Positions 17,198 to 26,264 of a stretch of 64,000 nt of DNA are shown in pieces (positions within the stretch are counted from its first letter, which is position 1; every line of letters starts with the position of its first letter). The stretch is from assembly GCF_038630985.1 (NCBI RefSeq), contig NZ_CP152049.1, positions 1,879,501-1,943,500 of the forward strand, read 5' to 3'. The notes below the pieces were generated by a model, which made no database searches, had not been told where the DNA came from, and was given only the letters and a program-made list of their open reading frames with translations. Position numbers and translations under genes: made by a program. This DNA is from Paenibacillus sp. FSL H8-0548. GTDB taxonomy: Bacteria > Bacillota > Bacilli > Paenibacillales > Paenibacillaceae.

Positions 17198-17334
17198 CGC
17201 TTACGAGGTTAGCTGTCGGATTCGGGCAAGAGAGAATGCCCTACCAGGGTTACAAATCCCTGGATTCACCCCTTGCGAAACGATGAATATCGCTCGCGTT
17301 GGTTCCCCCGTTTTTTCATTCGAAAAATTAAGCG
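17198..17334 (-). promoter_or_regulatory. Cyclic di-AMP riboswitch (ydaO-yuaA type)
   Basis: Read on the minus strand, the leader begins CGCTTAAT and ends GTAAGCG, which pair as the closing P1 helix. In between come the conserved blocks GGGGGAACCA, AAGGGGTGAATC, a hairpin AGGG/CCCT, AGGGCATTCTCTCTTGCCCG, AATCCGACAGCTAACCTCGT. I recognise this order as the ydaO-yuaA class. The 3' end of P1 lies only about 7 bases from the AAGGAGAG of the downstream gene, leaving no room for an intrinsic terminator, so control by access to the ribosome binding site is inferred. Confidence 0.92.
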
Positions 17335-17351
17335 TGAATAGTGTACTCCTA

Positions 17352-17380
17352 ATTATACTCTTCATTTCTGTATCTGTAAA
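17352..17380 (-). promoter_or_regulatory. Sigma-A promoter of the riboswitch gene
   Basis: On the minus strand, TTTACA (17380-17375) and TATAAT (17357-17352) are separated by exactly 17 bases. Transcription would begin near 17345, about 10 bases before the riboswitch closing helix. The flanking stretch to 17520 shows nothing else. Confidence 0.82.
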
Positions 17381-17552
17381 TATTACGGACTGTAAAAAAC
17401 TGACGTCTATAATAAACCAGAAACTGTCGGTTGTAAACATCGCCTATCCGTAAATTTCCACCACATGGATTTTTGAAAGTTAGCGGGTTTGGAGTACGAA
17501 TCGTAACATTCTTGGATAGCTTGACATTAGATTCCCCCTTAAACTTAAAAAG

Positions 17553-17562
17553 AAAGCGCTTT
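17553..17562 (+). promoter_or_regulatory. Possible cre (CcpA) site
   Basis: The palindromic core AAAGCGCTTT lies 27 bases before the start of the exported glycosidase gene, with a TTGACA at 17521 as a possible -35 upstream. Bases flanking the core do not match the full cre consensus, so this is tentative. Confidence 0.45.
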
Positions 17563-17589
17563 ATATTAAACGAGTAAGAGGAGGAAATA

Positions 17590-20500
17590 ATGTTGAGTAG
17601 TTTTAAATTCAAGAAAGGCTTGTCTATTATTTTTGCATTGTTTGTGTTATTTCAAACGGCAATGGGTGCTACAGCGACAATAGCCGAGGCCCAGACGACA
17701 GGAGCCGCCGTAAGCAGTCAATCCTTTGAGGCGGAGGCAGCCGTTAATCAACTTAGTGGCAAAGCAGCTGTGAAGGACTGTGAGCCTGCGGTTGGTTGTT
17801 CAGGCAATCAGCTGGTAGGCAGTCTATGGGGCGGCTCTGCTTTGCAATTCAACGCTGTGAATGTGGATACTAAAGGGATCTATACGATGACGGTGCATTA
17901 CATATCGGGCGATCCCAGATCACTAGCCGTCAGTGTGAACGGCGGCGGAGCCGATCATTATGATTTTCCGAAAACGGCAGATTGGAGCACGCGAGGGACT
18001 TACGAGATCCAGCTGGAGCTTCGGCAGGGAGAGAACGTCATTCGTTTCGATGATGAAGGGGGATACGCGCCGGATATTGACAAGATCGAGCTGAAATTGC
18101 TGAATGCTGGTCCGGGCACAGATCCGAATGAACCGCCTGCTGGAAGCGGACAAGTGTATGAAGCGGAAGGACAAGGCAATAAGCTGACCGGCAATTCTGC
18201 CGTACGCTCCTGCAAAGCGGAGACGGATTGCTCCGATGGAAAAAAGGTAGGCGACATTTGGGGCGGATCATCGCTGCTTTTCCAAAAGGTTGCTGCTCCA
18301 GCAGAGGGGGTCTATACCTTAAAGGTTAGCTACATTTCCGGCGATCCTCGGTCATTTGCCATTAGCGTGAACAATAGTGAGAAAGAGACCTATTCCCCGC
18401 CTGCGACTGCGAACTGGGATACGGTTGGCATGTTCAGTATAGAGGTACAGCTGCAAGCGGGCAGCAATACCATTTTATTTGATGATAATGGCGGTTGGTC
18501 GCCGGATATTGATAAAATTGAAATCATCAGCTCACAGGCACCGGGCGAGAATCCGGGTGATGTGGATGGGATCGGCAATATTGGCAAACAAATCGATTCC
18601 AGCAAATTTGGCTCGATTAAAGTGGAGCAGCATAAGTCAGGCGTCACTTTAACAAACGGCGTCTACAAAATCATTTATAACACGGAGTCAGGACTTTCAG
18701 CGTTCGAATGGAACAACAAGACGATCGCCAAAGGGTTGTACAGCAGCATCCAATTGGACAAGCAGCTCGACAGCAAAAACTACGCTGAGCATTTGTTCTC
18801 CATGAAAAAAATTGAGAAAATAAATGACGGTCATGGCAAAGGCATTCGGGTTACGATTGAGAATCGAGAGTCCGGCCTGCCGACGATGAAGCAAATTTAT
18901 CAAATCTATGAGCGTTTGCCTTATTTTCTAATTAGTCAACAAGTAACGGGTAAAGACACACTCAGCACGAATGATATGGCACCTCTTGTACTTAATGCCA
19001 AGGGTGGAATCGATATTGGAAGCCACTCGGATAATAGAGTGCTGGTCGCTCCGTTCGATAATGACGCGTGGTCCAGATACCAAGCTCGGACGATAAATAC
19101 GAGCCTGAACAATAATAATTATGTGAGCTCAGAATTGACTGCTATTTATGATAATACAGGCCGCAATGGACTGATCATTGGATCGGTCACGCATGATAAA
19201 TGGAAAACAGGAATCTATTGGAGCGGTTCTGAGGATCGTTTAAACAAGCTCAAGGTATACGGCGGTTTCACTTCCCCTACCTCGACGCATGATACGATTC
19301 CACATGGAAAGGTAACGGGAACGACGCTTACTTCACCGCAAATTCTCGTTGGCTACTATGCCGACTACCGCGTAGGCCTTGAGAGCTTCGGCCAAGCGAA
19401 CGCTGCGGTTGCTCCGCCGCTGTCATTCAAGCATGGCGTACCGAAGGGTGTACCCGTGGGCTGGAATAGCTGGGGCGCATACGAAAGTGATTTAAGCTAC
19501 GATAAAGTAGTCGCTGTGTCTGATTTCTTCAAGAAAAACTTGCAGAAAAATTCCTTCTCGAACAAAGGCAATGTTTATATTAATTTGGATTCCTATTGGG
19601 ATAACCTGTCCGAGGAGCAGCTTAAGCAAGTAGTCAAGGTTATTAACAAAAACGGGCAAAAAGCCGGCATTTATTATGGCCCATTTGTATATTGGGGCGA
19701 TAACATGAGTCAGGTTGTAGAGGGCACAGATGGGAAATATACGTATGGCGATATTATTTTGCGGGATCAAAGCGGAAGCCCGCTGCCGAAAGTAGACGGC
19801 GCTTACGCGATCGATCCGACTCATCCTGGCTCTAAGCAGCGGATCGAATATTATTTCAAACGCTTTCTCGATTACGGATATGAGTATATTAAGATTGACT
19901 TCCTAAGCCATGGCTCCTTCGAGGGCAAGCATTTTGACCCCAATGTTCAAACGGGCATTCAGGCGTACAATCAAGGTATGGCTCATATCAATAAGGTGCT
20001 TGGCGGGAAAATGTTTATCAGCGCCTCCATTGCTCCTTTATTTCCGAGTCAATACGCCCATGCAAGACGAATCTCATGTGATATTGACGGCTCACTGAGC
20101 CGCACGGAATATCAACTGAATAATCTTACCTATGGCTGGTGGCAGAACGGAACGATCTATCCGTATACAGATCCAGATTATATGACGCTGGCAAAGGGCG
20201 GCTCATTCGATGCTGCGCAGACTCGGGTCAATTCAGCGGCTATTTCCGGAACTGTATTTCTAAGCTCAGACGATGTTAGTGATCCGGCAGCACAAGACTT
20301 AATGAAGAAGCTGCTGACTAACAAGCAAGTTAATGAGGTAGCACTTAAAGGTCAGGCGTTCAAGCCTGTCGAGGGCAACACAGGTACAGGAGCTGCGGAT
20401 ATGTTCATCATGCAGGAAGGGAAAAATTACTATCTTGCTGTATTTAACTATACGAATGACCCTGTGTCGAAGACGGTAGATTTTGCGCGTGCAGGCATTC

Positions 20501-20622
20501 CTTCGTCCTCTAAAGTAAAAGTTACGGACCTATGGACGAATGTATCCAGTCAGGCAGCAGGACAACTAAAGGTGGACTTGAAAGGTGCGCAATCGAAGCT
20601 TTACAAAATCACCGTAAAATAA
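17590..20622 (+). CDS. Exported clan GH-D alpha-galactosidase-like enzyme, two CBMs
   Basis: Secreted glycosidase, 1010 residues. A signal peptide (about 1-33) precedes two homologous carbohydrate-binding modules of CBM35/CBM6 type (about 36-170 and 190-315; both carry SGDPRS and PDIDKIE). A linker and an N-terminal beta domain follow, then a TIM barrel beginning GWNSWGAYES near 624. The probable nucleophile is Asp near 770 (YIKIDFLSHG) and the acid/base candidate Asp near 831 (RRISCD). A C-terminal beta domain closes the protein. This is the GH27/GH36 layout; alpha-galactosidase activity is likely but related specificities are possible. A cytoplasmic paralogue lies at 27952. The start codon follows GAGGAGG. 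Confidence 0.88.
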   Translation: MLSSFKFKKGLSIIFALFVLFQTAMGATATIAEAQTTGAAVSSQSFEAEAAVNQLSGKAAVKDCEPAVGCSGNQLVGSLWGGSALQFNAVNVDTKGIYTMTVHYISGDPRSLAVSVNGGGADHYDFPKTADWSTRGTYEIQLELRQGENVIRFDDEGGYAPDIDKIELKLLNAGPGTDPNEPPAGSGQVYEAEGQGNKLTGNSAVRSCKAETDCSDGKKVGDIWGGSSLLFQKVAAPAEGVYTLKVSYISGDPRSFAISVNNSEKETYSPPATANWDTVGMFSIEVQLQAGSNTILFDDNGGWSPDIDKIEIISSQAPGENPGDVDGIGNIGKQIDSSKFGSIKVEQHKSGVTLTNGVYKIIYNTESGLSAFEWNNKTIAKGLYSSIQLDKQLDSKNYAEHLFSMKKIEKINDGHGKGIRVTIENRESGLPTMKQIYQIYERLPYFLISQQVTGKDTLSTNDMAPLVLNAKGGIDIGSHSDNRVLVAPFDNDAWSRYQARTINTSLNNNNYVSSELTAIYDNTGRNGLIIGSVTHDKWKTGIYWSGSEDRLNKLKVYGGFTSPTSTHDTIPHGKVTGTTLTSPQILVGYYADYRVGLESFGQANAAVAPPLSFKHGVPKGVPVGWNSWGAYESDLSYDKVVAVSDFFKKNLQKNSFSNKGNVYINLDSYWDNLSEEQLKQVVKVINKNGQKAGIYYGPFVYWGDNMSQVVEGTDGKYTYGDIILRDQSGSPLPKVDGAYAIDPTHPGSKQRIEYYFKRFLDYGYEYIKIDFLSHGSFEGKHFDPNVQTGIQAYNQGMAHINKVLGGKMFISASIAPLFPSQYAHARRISCDIDGSLSRTEYQLNNLTYGWWQNGTIYPYTDPDYMTLAKGGSFDAAQTRVNSAAISGTVFLSSDDVSDPAAQDLMKKLLTNKQVNEVALKGQAFKPVEGNTGTGAADMFIMQEGKNYYLAVFNYTNDPVSKTVDFARAGIPSSSKVKVTDLWTNVSSQAAGQLKVDLKGAQSKLYKITVK

Positions 20623-20666
20623 ACCAGCAGCAAGGATTATGGCTAAGCAGCTATGGCTGTGAAACA

Positions 20667-20705
20667 TAAAAATCCCTCAAGCAATATTGCTTGAGGGATT
20701 TTTAT
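20667..20705. terminator. Bidirectional terminator
   Basis: AAAAATCCCTCAAGCAA pairs perfectly with TTGCTTGAGGGATTTTT. It separates the convergent glycosidase and YesM-type kinase genes and works on both strands. Confidence 0.92.
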
Positions 20706-20719
20706 TGTCTAGCTTGTTA

Positions 20720-22477
20720 TTAACGACCAGGGATTCGTATCGTTACTGTCGTGCCTATTCCTAGCCTGCTGTAAAGAGAGACGCCGTATGATTCGCCATA
20801 TAAAAGCTTAATTCGATTGTCCACGTTACGAATGCCATAACCAGACAAAGTGTCGCCGCTAATCGGCAGGTCTTCACCGTTATGACCAGGCATATGCATG
20901 CCCATGCCGTCGTCAATGACTTTGAGAATGATATCAAGGTCGTCGCGATAAGCTTTTATCATAATGTTGATACCGAGCTTGTCGTCCCAAATGGCGTGGT
21001 TCATCGCGTTTTCTACAAATGGCTGCAGCGTTAGCTTCACGATTGGGCAGGGGAGCACGGACTCGTCGATTTGATAATGGACACGAATAAGTTCACCGAA
21101 TCTCACTTGTTGAATAGCAACGTAGTAGCGGGTAAGCTGAATTTCTTCATGGATCGAAAGTTTGCTTTTCCCCTTATTGAGTGATATCCGGTAAAACTTT
21201 GCAAGATCAGTAACCATCTTGTTCATCCGTTGATCTGAATTTCGAATGGCAAGCGACGATATGGATGCCAGAGTATTGTACAAAAAATGTGGATTAATTT
21301 GTGCTTGAAGCACATTCATTTCGGCTTCTCTCTTATCGATTTCTTTTTTGTACACGTCGGAAATTAAATTGCTGAGTCGCTGTGCCATTTTGCGAAGCAT
21401 GTTTCCGATCTGACCAATTTCATCGCGACCAAGCGGCCTCATGTCGAAGAGATCGAAATCCTCTCTTTCGATACGCCGGATCATGCCGACTAAATAATCG
21501 ACGCGTTTTGTAAATTGTCTTGCTGTGGCGTAGATGAGCAGCGTCATAAGCCCAAAGCTGATTAACGCAAAAATTAAAATCCGCTTAGCTGTTTTATTCG
21601 CTTTGGTGAGGAAGCTGCTGTAAGGAACCAGCGAAATGCTTTTCCAACCGAATTTGGTCGTATTATAGACAACTAGCATTTTTTCTCCATTAAAGCTGCT
21701 GTCGAATCTTCCTTCTCTGTCGTTCGGAAATGGATCCTTCACAAATTGATTTAGCGGACGATTTAACATGCTTTTGTCCTCAGCGGACATAATGAGGCCA
21801 TTATCATTAACGATTAATATCGTTTTCTCTGACGTCTCTTTCTCCATCAAACGGAAAATATCCGATTCCAAAATGTTGATGGTCAAAATCCCATAGGCAT
21901 TGTCTAGATTGCTAATATTAAGCATGCGTGTCAGCGTGAACATGGAAGGCTGATCCACAACAGGCGGCGTTGCTACAAAGCGAACATTTCCGTAGCTGTC
22001 CAGCAATGAGCGATACGTAGTCGACCTTTTGAACACATCATCCATTCGTTTAATGTAAATGCCGTCAGCGGGAAGCGAATCGTTATTAATATAAATAGAC
22101 ATGGAATGAATATCTGGATTTGTAGTCAGCATATTTGAAAAGGTGTTATTAATGTATTGATAGGCATCAACAAATAGAGAGGGCTCCTCTGTATAGTTGT
22201 TCGTTAAGTAAGCGCGCAGCGAATTGTTTAAATAAAGATTTGCTGAAAGCTTTGTATACGTATCCAGCTTATTTTCTAAATTCGAATTAATTTGCGCAAC
22301 AGACGCAACGGAGTTCGTGTACATTTGATCAGAAAGTTCGCTCTTAATCGTCTGATAAGAATAGAAAACAAAAAACACTAAAGGAATAATAGCTCCGAGT
22401 AAAAACATGACAAACAGCTTTTCTCTTAGCCGCAAATTGTTAAAAGGCCTCGTCAGCCAGCCAGTTACCTTTTTCAT
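20720..22477 (-). CDS. YesM-type sensor histidine kinase
   Basis: Membrane sensor kinase, 585 residues. A membrane segment at about 20-40 (LFVMFLLGAIIPLVFFVFY) and a second near 292-315 (ILIFALISFGLMTLLIYAT) bracket a large extracytoplasmic sensor. A HAMP linker, the phosphorylation block QAQINPHFLYNTL and a HATPase with FVENAMNHA and DDGMGM follow. It lies 16 bases after its YesN-type partner on the same strand, and the pair diverges from the adjacent importer operon. It probably senses the sugar handled by the two GH-D enzymes that flank the locus. Confidence 0.93.
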   Translation of the reverse strand: MKKVTGWLTRPFNNLRLREKLFVMFLLGAIIPLVFFVFYSYQTIKSELSDQMYTNSVASVAQINSNLENKLDTYTKLSANLYLNNSLRAYLTNNYTEEPSLFVDAYQYINNTFSNMLTTNPDIHSMSIYINNDSLPADGIYIKRMDDVFKRSTTYRSLLDSYGNVRFVATPPVVDQPSMFTLTRMLNISNLDNAYGILTINILESDIFRLMEKETSEKTILIVNDNGLIMSAEDKSMLNRPLNQFVKDPFPNDREGRFDSSFNGEKMLVVYNTTKFGWKSISLVPYSSFLTKANKTAKRILIFALISFGLMTLLIYATARQFTKRVDYLVGMIRRIEREDFDLFDMRPLGRDEIGQIGNMLRKMAQRLSNLISDVYKKEIDKREAEMNVLQAQINPHFLYNTLASISSLAIRNSDQRMNKMVTDLAKFYRISLNKGKSKLSIHEEIQLTRYYVAIQQVRFGELIRVHYQIDESVLPCPIVKLTLQPFVENAMNHAIWDDKLGINIMIKAYRDDLDIILKVIDDGMGMHMPGHNGEDLPISGDTLSGYGIRNVDNRIKLLYGESYGVSLYSRLGIGTTVTIRIPGR

Positions 22478-22493
22478 GCGCTCTCACTCCAGC

Positions 22494-24068
22494 CTATAGA
22501 TACATTTTCCGAAATTCATTAGGTGTGCTGCCTTTGTGCCTATGGAATATGGAGCAAAAATAAGAGACATTCTCATACCCGACGCTGTGAGCGACCTCAC
22601 GTACCTTAAGTGATTTATCCTTTAACAAGTCAGCTGCCCGGTTCATACGTACCTTCGTTATATAATCAAGAATCGTCTCACCCATTTTTTCTTTAAAAAT
22701 GCTTCGAATATAGTTAGGCGATAAGTAGACCTCCTTGGCGATCTCCTCGACGGTAAGCGGCAAGTGGTACCGCTGGCTAATGAGCTTAACGATTTGATCG
22801 GCTACGGCTTGATTGCGGTCAATATCTCTTTCGCTTAAAGCCTTTCTTATTTCTTCGCAGAAATGCATGACATAAGCTTGAATCTGTGAGGATGAGCTCA
22901 TCGACGAAATTTCCTTCCAATGGTCCACGAGCAGCAAGTCCTTGAGCGAGCCAGCAAGCAGCATGGAGAAATGCTGCTCTAATGCAGCCATTAGTCGAAT
23001 AATGGCTCGGATAGCGAAATTCCGATTGATACGTTCTACGCGAATCGTTGAGAAGAGCGCTTCTAGCTGCATGGTTACTTGCTTGGCGTCTCCTGACTGC
23101 AAAGCGGAAGCAAGCCGAGCTGCAAGCTGCTCGCCATCCTCATCCGTTTGTTTGGTAGGCAATAAATCATCCGGCATTATGACGGCTCCGCCCGGCTTGA
23201 AAAACTTCTCCTCATTGCAAGCTCGCGCCTGCAAGTAGGCATCCCAAATCAGATGAAATCCGATATGCGGCGCGGACAATCCTATCGTCATTTGTGCGCC
23301 GAAGGAGAGGACGAGCTCCTCTCGGAACTTCTCCCAGAAATCCATTGTGGATTTCGCGGCTCTCTGCTCATTTCGCCATTGAAAGAGAACGAATAAAGCA
23401 TGAGGCTCGCTTTCAACAACTATAAAGGAATCGAGGTACTGCCTGACAATAGTCCGCATTAGCTCAACTCTATCGGGAGAGGCTATACTTGCTGGCTGTG
23501 CTGAAATCGGATAGTCTGCCGGCGCATCGATCGTTGCATAAAAGGCCGCAAACTCCCTGCTTGCACTGAAATCAGATGAGCTAAGCTCCCATTTGCGAAT
23601 CCAATCCTTTCGTTTCTCTTCACTCGGCTCGCGTATAATACGCGTCATCCATTTTTCACGCAGCCATTCTCCGCCTTGATCTGATAACTGTTCCTCCTCG
23701 CATTTTTTCTTTACCTTCTCAATTAACGCGATCAGCTCCTCCATATCTATAGGTTTTAACAAGTAGCCAGTCGCCTCAATGTTCAGCGCTGCCTTTATAT
23801 ATTGAAACTCGTTATGTCCGCTCAAAAATATGATTTTTACGTTCTTATCGATCTGCTTTGCTCTTCTTCCGAATTCCAGCCCGTCCATAATGGGCATACG
23901 GACATCCGTCAAAATAATGTCAGGCTTTAATTCAGCCAGCTTGCTAAGCGCTTCCTTGCCATTTCGCGCCGTTCCCGCGACCGTAATGCCGATTTTGTCC
24001 CATGGCACATAATGCTCCATCGTTTCGAGCTCAATGGCTTCATCATCCACGATCAAAATGCTGTACAT
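22494..24068 (-). CDS. YesN-type response regulator (REC + AraC HTH)
   Basis: Response regulator of 524 residues from the chosen start. The receiver domain has the VDDEA acidic pair, phospho-acceptor Asp in LTDVRMP (residue 55 from this start) and LLKP lysine. The C-terminus is an AraC double HTH ending STPNEFRKMYL. The longest frame begins at a GTG (24080) that overlaps the AAAGGTGG ribosome binding site; the ATG at 24068, 8 bases after that site, is the better start. It is encoded divergently from the permease gene at 24267. The 198-base gap carries a TATAAT at 24220 for the importer without a clear -35, which suits activation by this protein. Confidence 0.92.
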   Translation of the reverse strand: MYSILIVDDEAIELETMEHYVPWDKIGITVAGTARNGKEALSKLAELKPDIILTDVRMPIMDGLEFGRRAKQIDKNVKIIFLSGHNEFQYIKAALNIEATGYLLKPIDMEELIALIEKVKKKCEEEQLSDQGGEWLREKWMTRIIREPSEEKRKDWIRKWELSSSDFSASREFAAFYATIDAPADYPISAQPASIASPDRVELMRTIVRQYLDSFIVVESEPHALFVLFQWRNEQRAAKSTMDFWEKFREELVLSFGAQMTIGLSAPHIGFHLIWDAYLQARACNEEKFFKPGGAVIMPDDLLPTKQTDEDGEQLAARLASALQSGDAKQVTMQLEALFSTIRVERINRNFAIRAIIRLMAALEQHFSMLLAGSLKDLLLVDHWKEISSMSSSSQIQAYVMHFCEEIRKALSERDIDRNQAVADQIVKLISQRYHLPLTVEEIAKEVYLSPNYIRSIFKEKMGETILDYITKVRMNRAADLLKDKSLKVREVAHSVGYENVSYFCSIFHRHKGSTPNEFRKMYL

Positions 24069-24219
24069 GCTTGTTCCCACCTTTTTATCATGTATCTGTT
24101 TTTGAATGTTTATTTAGTTTATCTGCAATACCGCATTTCAACAATGGAGCATGTGGAAGTGTGTCGTTTTGCGTTACAAATCGGTAAATGCTTGTATAGA
24201 ATGGGCGGGGCTGCCGACC

Positions 24220-24225
24220 TATAAT
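24220..24225 (+). promoter_or_regulatory. Possible -10 of the second importer operon
   Basis: TATAAT at 24220-24225 lies 42 bases before the LplB-type permease start. No recognisable -35 lies 17 bases upstream, so an activator (the divergent YesN-type protein) is probably needed. Confidence 0.45.
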
Positions 24226-24266
24226 GAAATCACTAAGCAACGCAAGATTGGCAGGAGGGTTATGAA

Positions 24267-25256
24267 ATGGAATCCATATTGAAAGCGGAATCAAGTAAAT
24301 CTGTTCCACCCAAAAAGAAGCGCAGCATTGGAAATTCAAATGTATGGGACAGATTGAAGGAACAGCGGCTATTATTTGTGCTCATGCTTCCGGCTATAAT
24401 CGTCACACTCATATTTTCTTACGTTCCCATGTTTGGCTTATACATGGCTTTCATTAATTACTCGCCAGGCGGAGGATCGTTTTTTGGACAGTTTTTCACA
24501 ACAGAGTTTGTAGGGCTGGATTGGTTCAACTACTTCTTTACGAATGGCGATTTCGTCAGAGTGATGCGCAATACGCTGGCTCAAAGCTTTCTATCTCTGT
24601 TATTTGGCTTCCCAATGCCGATTATTCTTGCCTTGATGATTAATGAAATGCGCAATGGCTGGTTCAAGCGGACGTTTCAAACGGTATCTTACATGCCCCA
24701 TTTTATTTCGTGGGTCATTGCCGCAAATATTATTATCACGGTACTTTCTTCAAGCGGTGTCATTAACAACCTGTTGACTGGGCTTGGAATCATCGACGAG
24801 CCGATTCAGTTTATGCAAAATGGTCCGCTGTTCTGGTGGATTATCGCTTTCTCCAACACCTGGAAGGACATGGGCTTTAATGCGATTATGTATTTGGCCG
24901 CTATCTCAGCTATTAATCCGGAGCTGTACGAGGTAGCGAAGGTAGATGGGGCAAGCCGATTAAAGCAAATGCTGCACATTACGCTGCCGTCTATTAAACC
25001 GACCATTATCATTCTTGCCATTTTAGCGGTAGGCGGAATATTGAACGCAGGTTTTGATCAGCAATTTTTGATGCAAAATAATACGGTGCTCGAATATTCG
25101 GAAGTTATTGACACGTACACGTACAAATATGGTTTGCAAAACGGAATGTTCTCTTACGGAGCAGCTGTTGGATTATTCAAATCGGTCGTCGCGTTTATCC
25201 TTGTTCTAAGCGTCAATACGATGGCCAAAAAAATGAATGAACAGTCGTTGTTCTAG
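24267..25256 (+). CDS. ABC sugar permease, LplB type
   Basis: Integral membrane subunit of the second CUT1-type importer, 329 residues and about six helices. The N-terminal 30 residues are basic and cytoplasmic. The ATPase-docking loop reads YEVAKVDGASRLKQMLHITLP. It resembles the permease at 5423 in length and in motifs (SYMPHFISWV is shared as SYLPHFISWV). The ATG follows GGAGGG. The partner permease starts 26 bases downstream and a binding-protein gene completes the set; the ATPase must come from elsewhere. Confidence 0.93.
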   Translation: MESILKAESSKSVPPKKKRSIGNSNVWDRLKEQRLLFVLMLPAIIVTLIFSYVPMFGLYMAFINYSPGGGSFFGQFFTTEFVGLDWFNYFFTNGDFVRVMRNTLAQSFLSLLFGFPMPIILALMINEMRNGWFKRTFQTVSYMPHFISWVIAANIIITVLSSSGVINNLLTGLGIIDEPIQFMQNGPLFWWIIAFSNTWKDMGFNAIMYLAAISAINPELYEVAKVDGASRLKQMLHITLPSIKPTIIILAILAVGGILNAGFDQQFLMQNNTVLEYSEVIDTYTYKYGLQNGMFSYGAAVGLFKSVVAFILVLSVNTMAKKMNEQSLF

Positions 25257-25282
25257 AACAAACAAGAAAAGGAGAACACTTC

Positions 25283-26170
25283 ATGGCAAAATTTAAAAAT
25301 GATTTTCTGTTTATGTCGATCGTCTACTTATTCATTATCGCGGTTTTTATCGTAACCTTTTATCCTTTCTGGAACATATTTATCATTTCGTTTAATAGTG
25401 CTGAAGATACGCTGCGAGGAAATCTGTATTTGTGGCCAAGGGATTTCAGCCTAGCCAGCTACAAGCAAATTTTATCCGATAGCGAGATTTGGACGGCCAT
25501 TAAAGTTACGGTGCTGCGGACGCTAATCGGAACACCACTCGCGGTTATTGTTATTAGTATGCTTTCCTATTCACTAAGTAAACGCGAGCTCGTTGGAAAT
25601 CGGTTCTGGTCACTGTATTTTGTGTTCACGATGTATTTTGGCGGCGGGCTCATTCCTTATTATATGGTGCTCAAAAGCTTGCATCTCATTGACAGCTTTA
25701 TGGTGTTTATTTTACCGGGCATGATGAACGTCTTTTATATGATTATTGTACGAACCTTCATGCAGCAGCTTCCACAGGAGCTGGATGAATCAGCGAAAAT
25801 AGACGGCGCTAATTACATGCAAATATTTTTCAAAATTATATTGCCGCTAACGACACCAGTGCTCGCGACGATCGGAATGTTTACCGCCATTGGCCACTGG
25901 AACGCTTGGTTCGATTCCTACGTGTTCACGTATAACTCTGATCTTAAGACGCTTCAGGCCGTGCTTGTTAAAATCTTGAATCAGTATCAAACCAGCTCGA
26001 TGGTTGGCGATGCGCAGCAGATGGCTGATGCTTCGAAACGACTGGCCGTGTCTCCGGATACGATTCGGATGGCGGCAACTATGGTTGCAACGCTGCCGAT
26101 ATTAATGGTTTATCCATTTTTACAAAAATATTTTGTTAAAGGCATGACCCTTGGTGCAGTAAAAAGCTAA
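25283..26170 (+). CDS. ABC sugar permease, YtcP/CarB type
   Basis: Second permease of the importer, 295 residues, six predicted helices, EAA loop DESAKIDGANYMQIFFKIILP and the typical C-terminus FVKGMTLGAVKS. AAAGGAGA precedes the ATG by 7 bases. It is the counterpart of the gene at 6415. The binding-protein gene follows 94 bases downstream with its own TATAAT (26231). Confidence 0.93.
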   Translation: MAKFKNDFLFMSIVYLFIIAVFIVTFYPFWNIFIISFNSAEDTLRGNLYLWPRDFSLASYKQILSDSEIWTAIKVTVLRTLIGTPLAVIVISMLSYSLSKRELVGNRFWSLYFVFTMYFGGGLIPYYMVLKSLHLIDSFMVFILPGMMNVFYMIIVRTFMQQLPQELDESAKIDGANYMQIFFKIILPLTTPVLATIGMFTAIGHWNAWFDSYVFTYNSDLKTLQAVLVKILNQYQTSSMVGDAQQMADASKRLAVSPDTIRMAATMVATLPILMVYPFLQKYFVKGMTLGAVKS

Positions 26171-26264
26171 TGAAGCGGGAACTTTGTTGGAGGTGATGCC
26201 GTTCACGCTTAAATAGGGATAAAAATGTACTATAATAGAATCACTTATGAGGGGGATTTATACT

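Noticed and set aside
17193..17453. 86-codon plus-strand frame upstream of the exported glycosidase gene
   Set aside because: It runs antisense through the c-di-AMP riboswitch and has no ribosome binding site.
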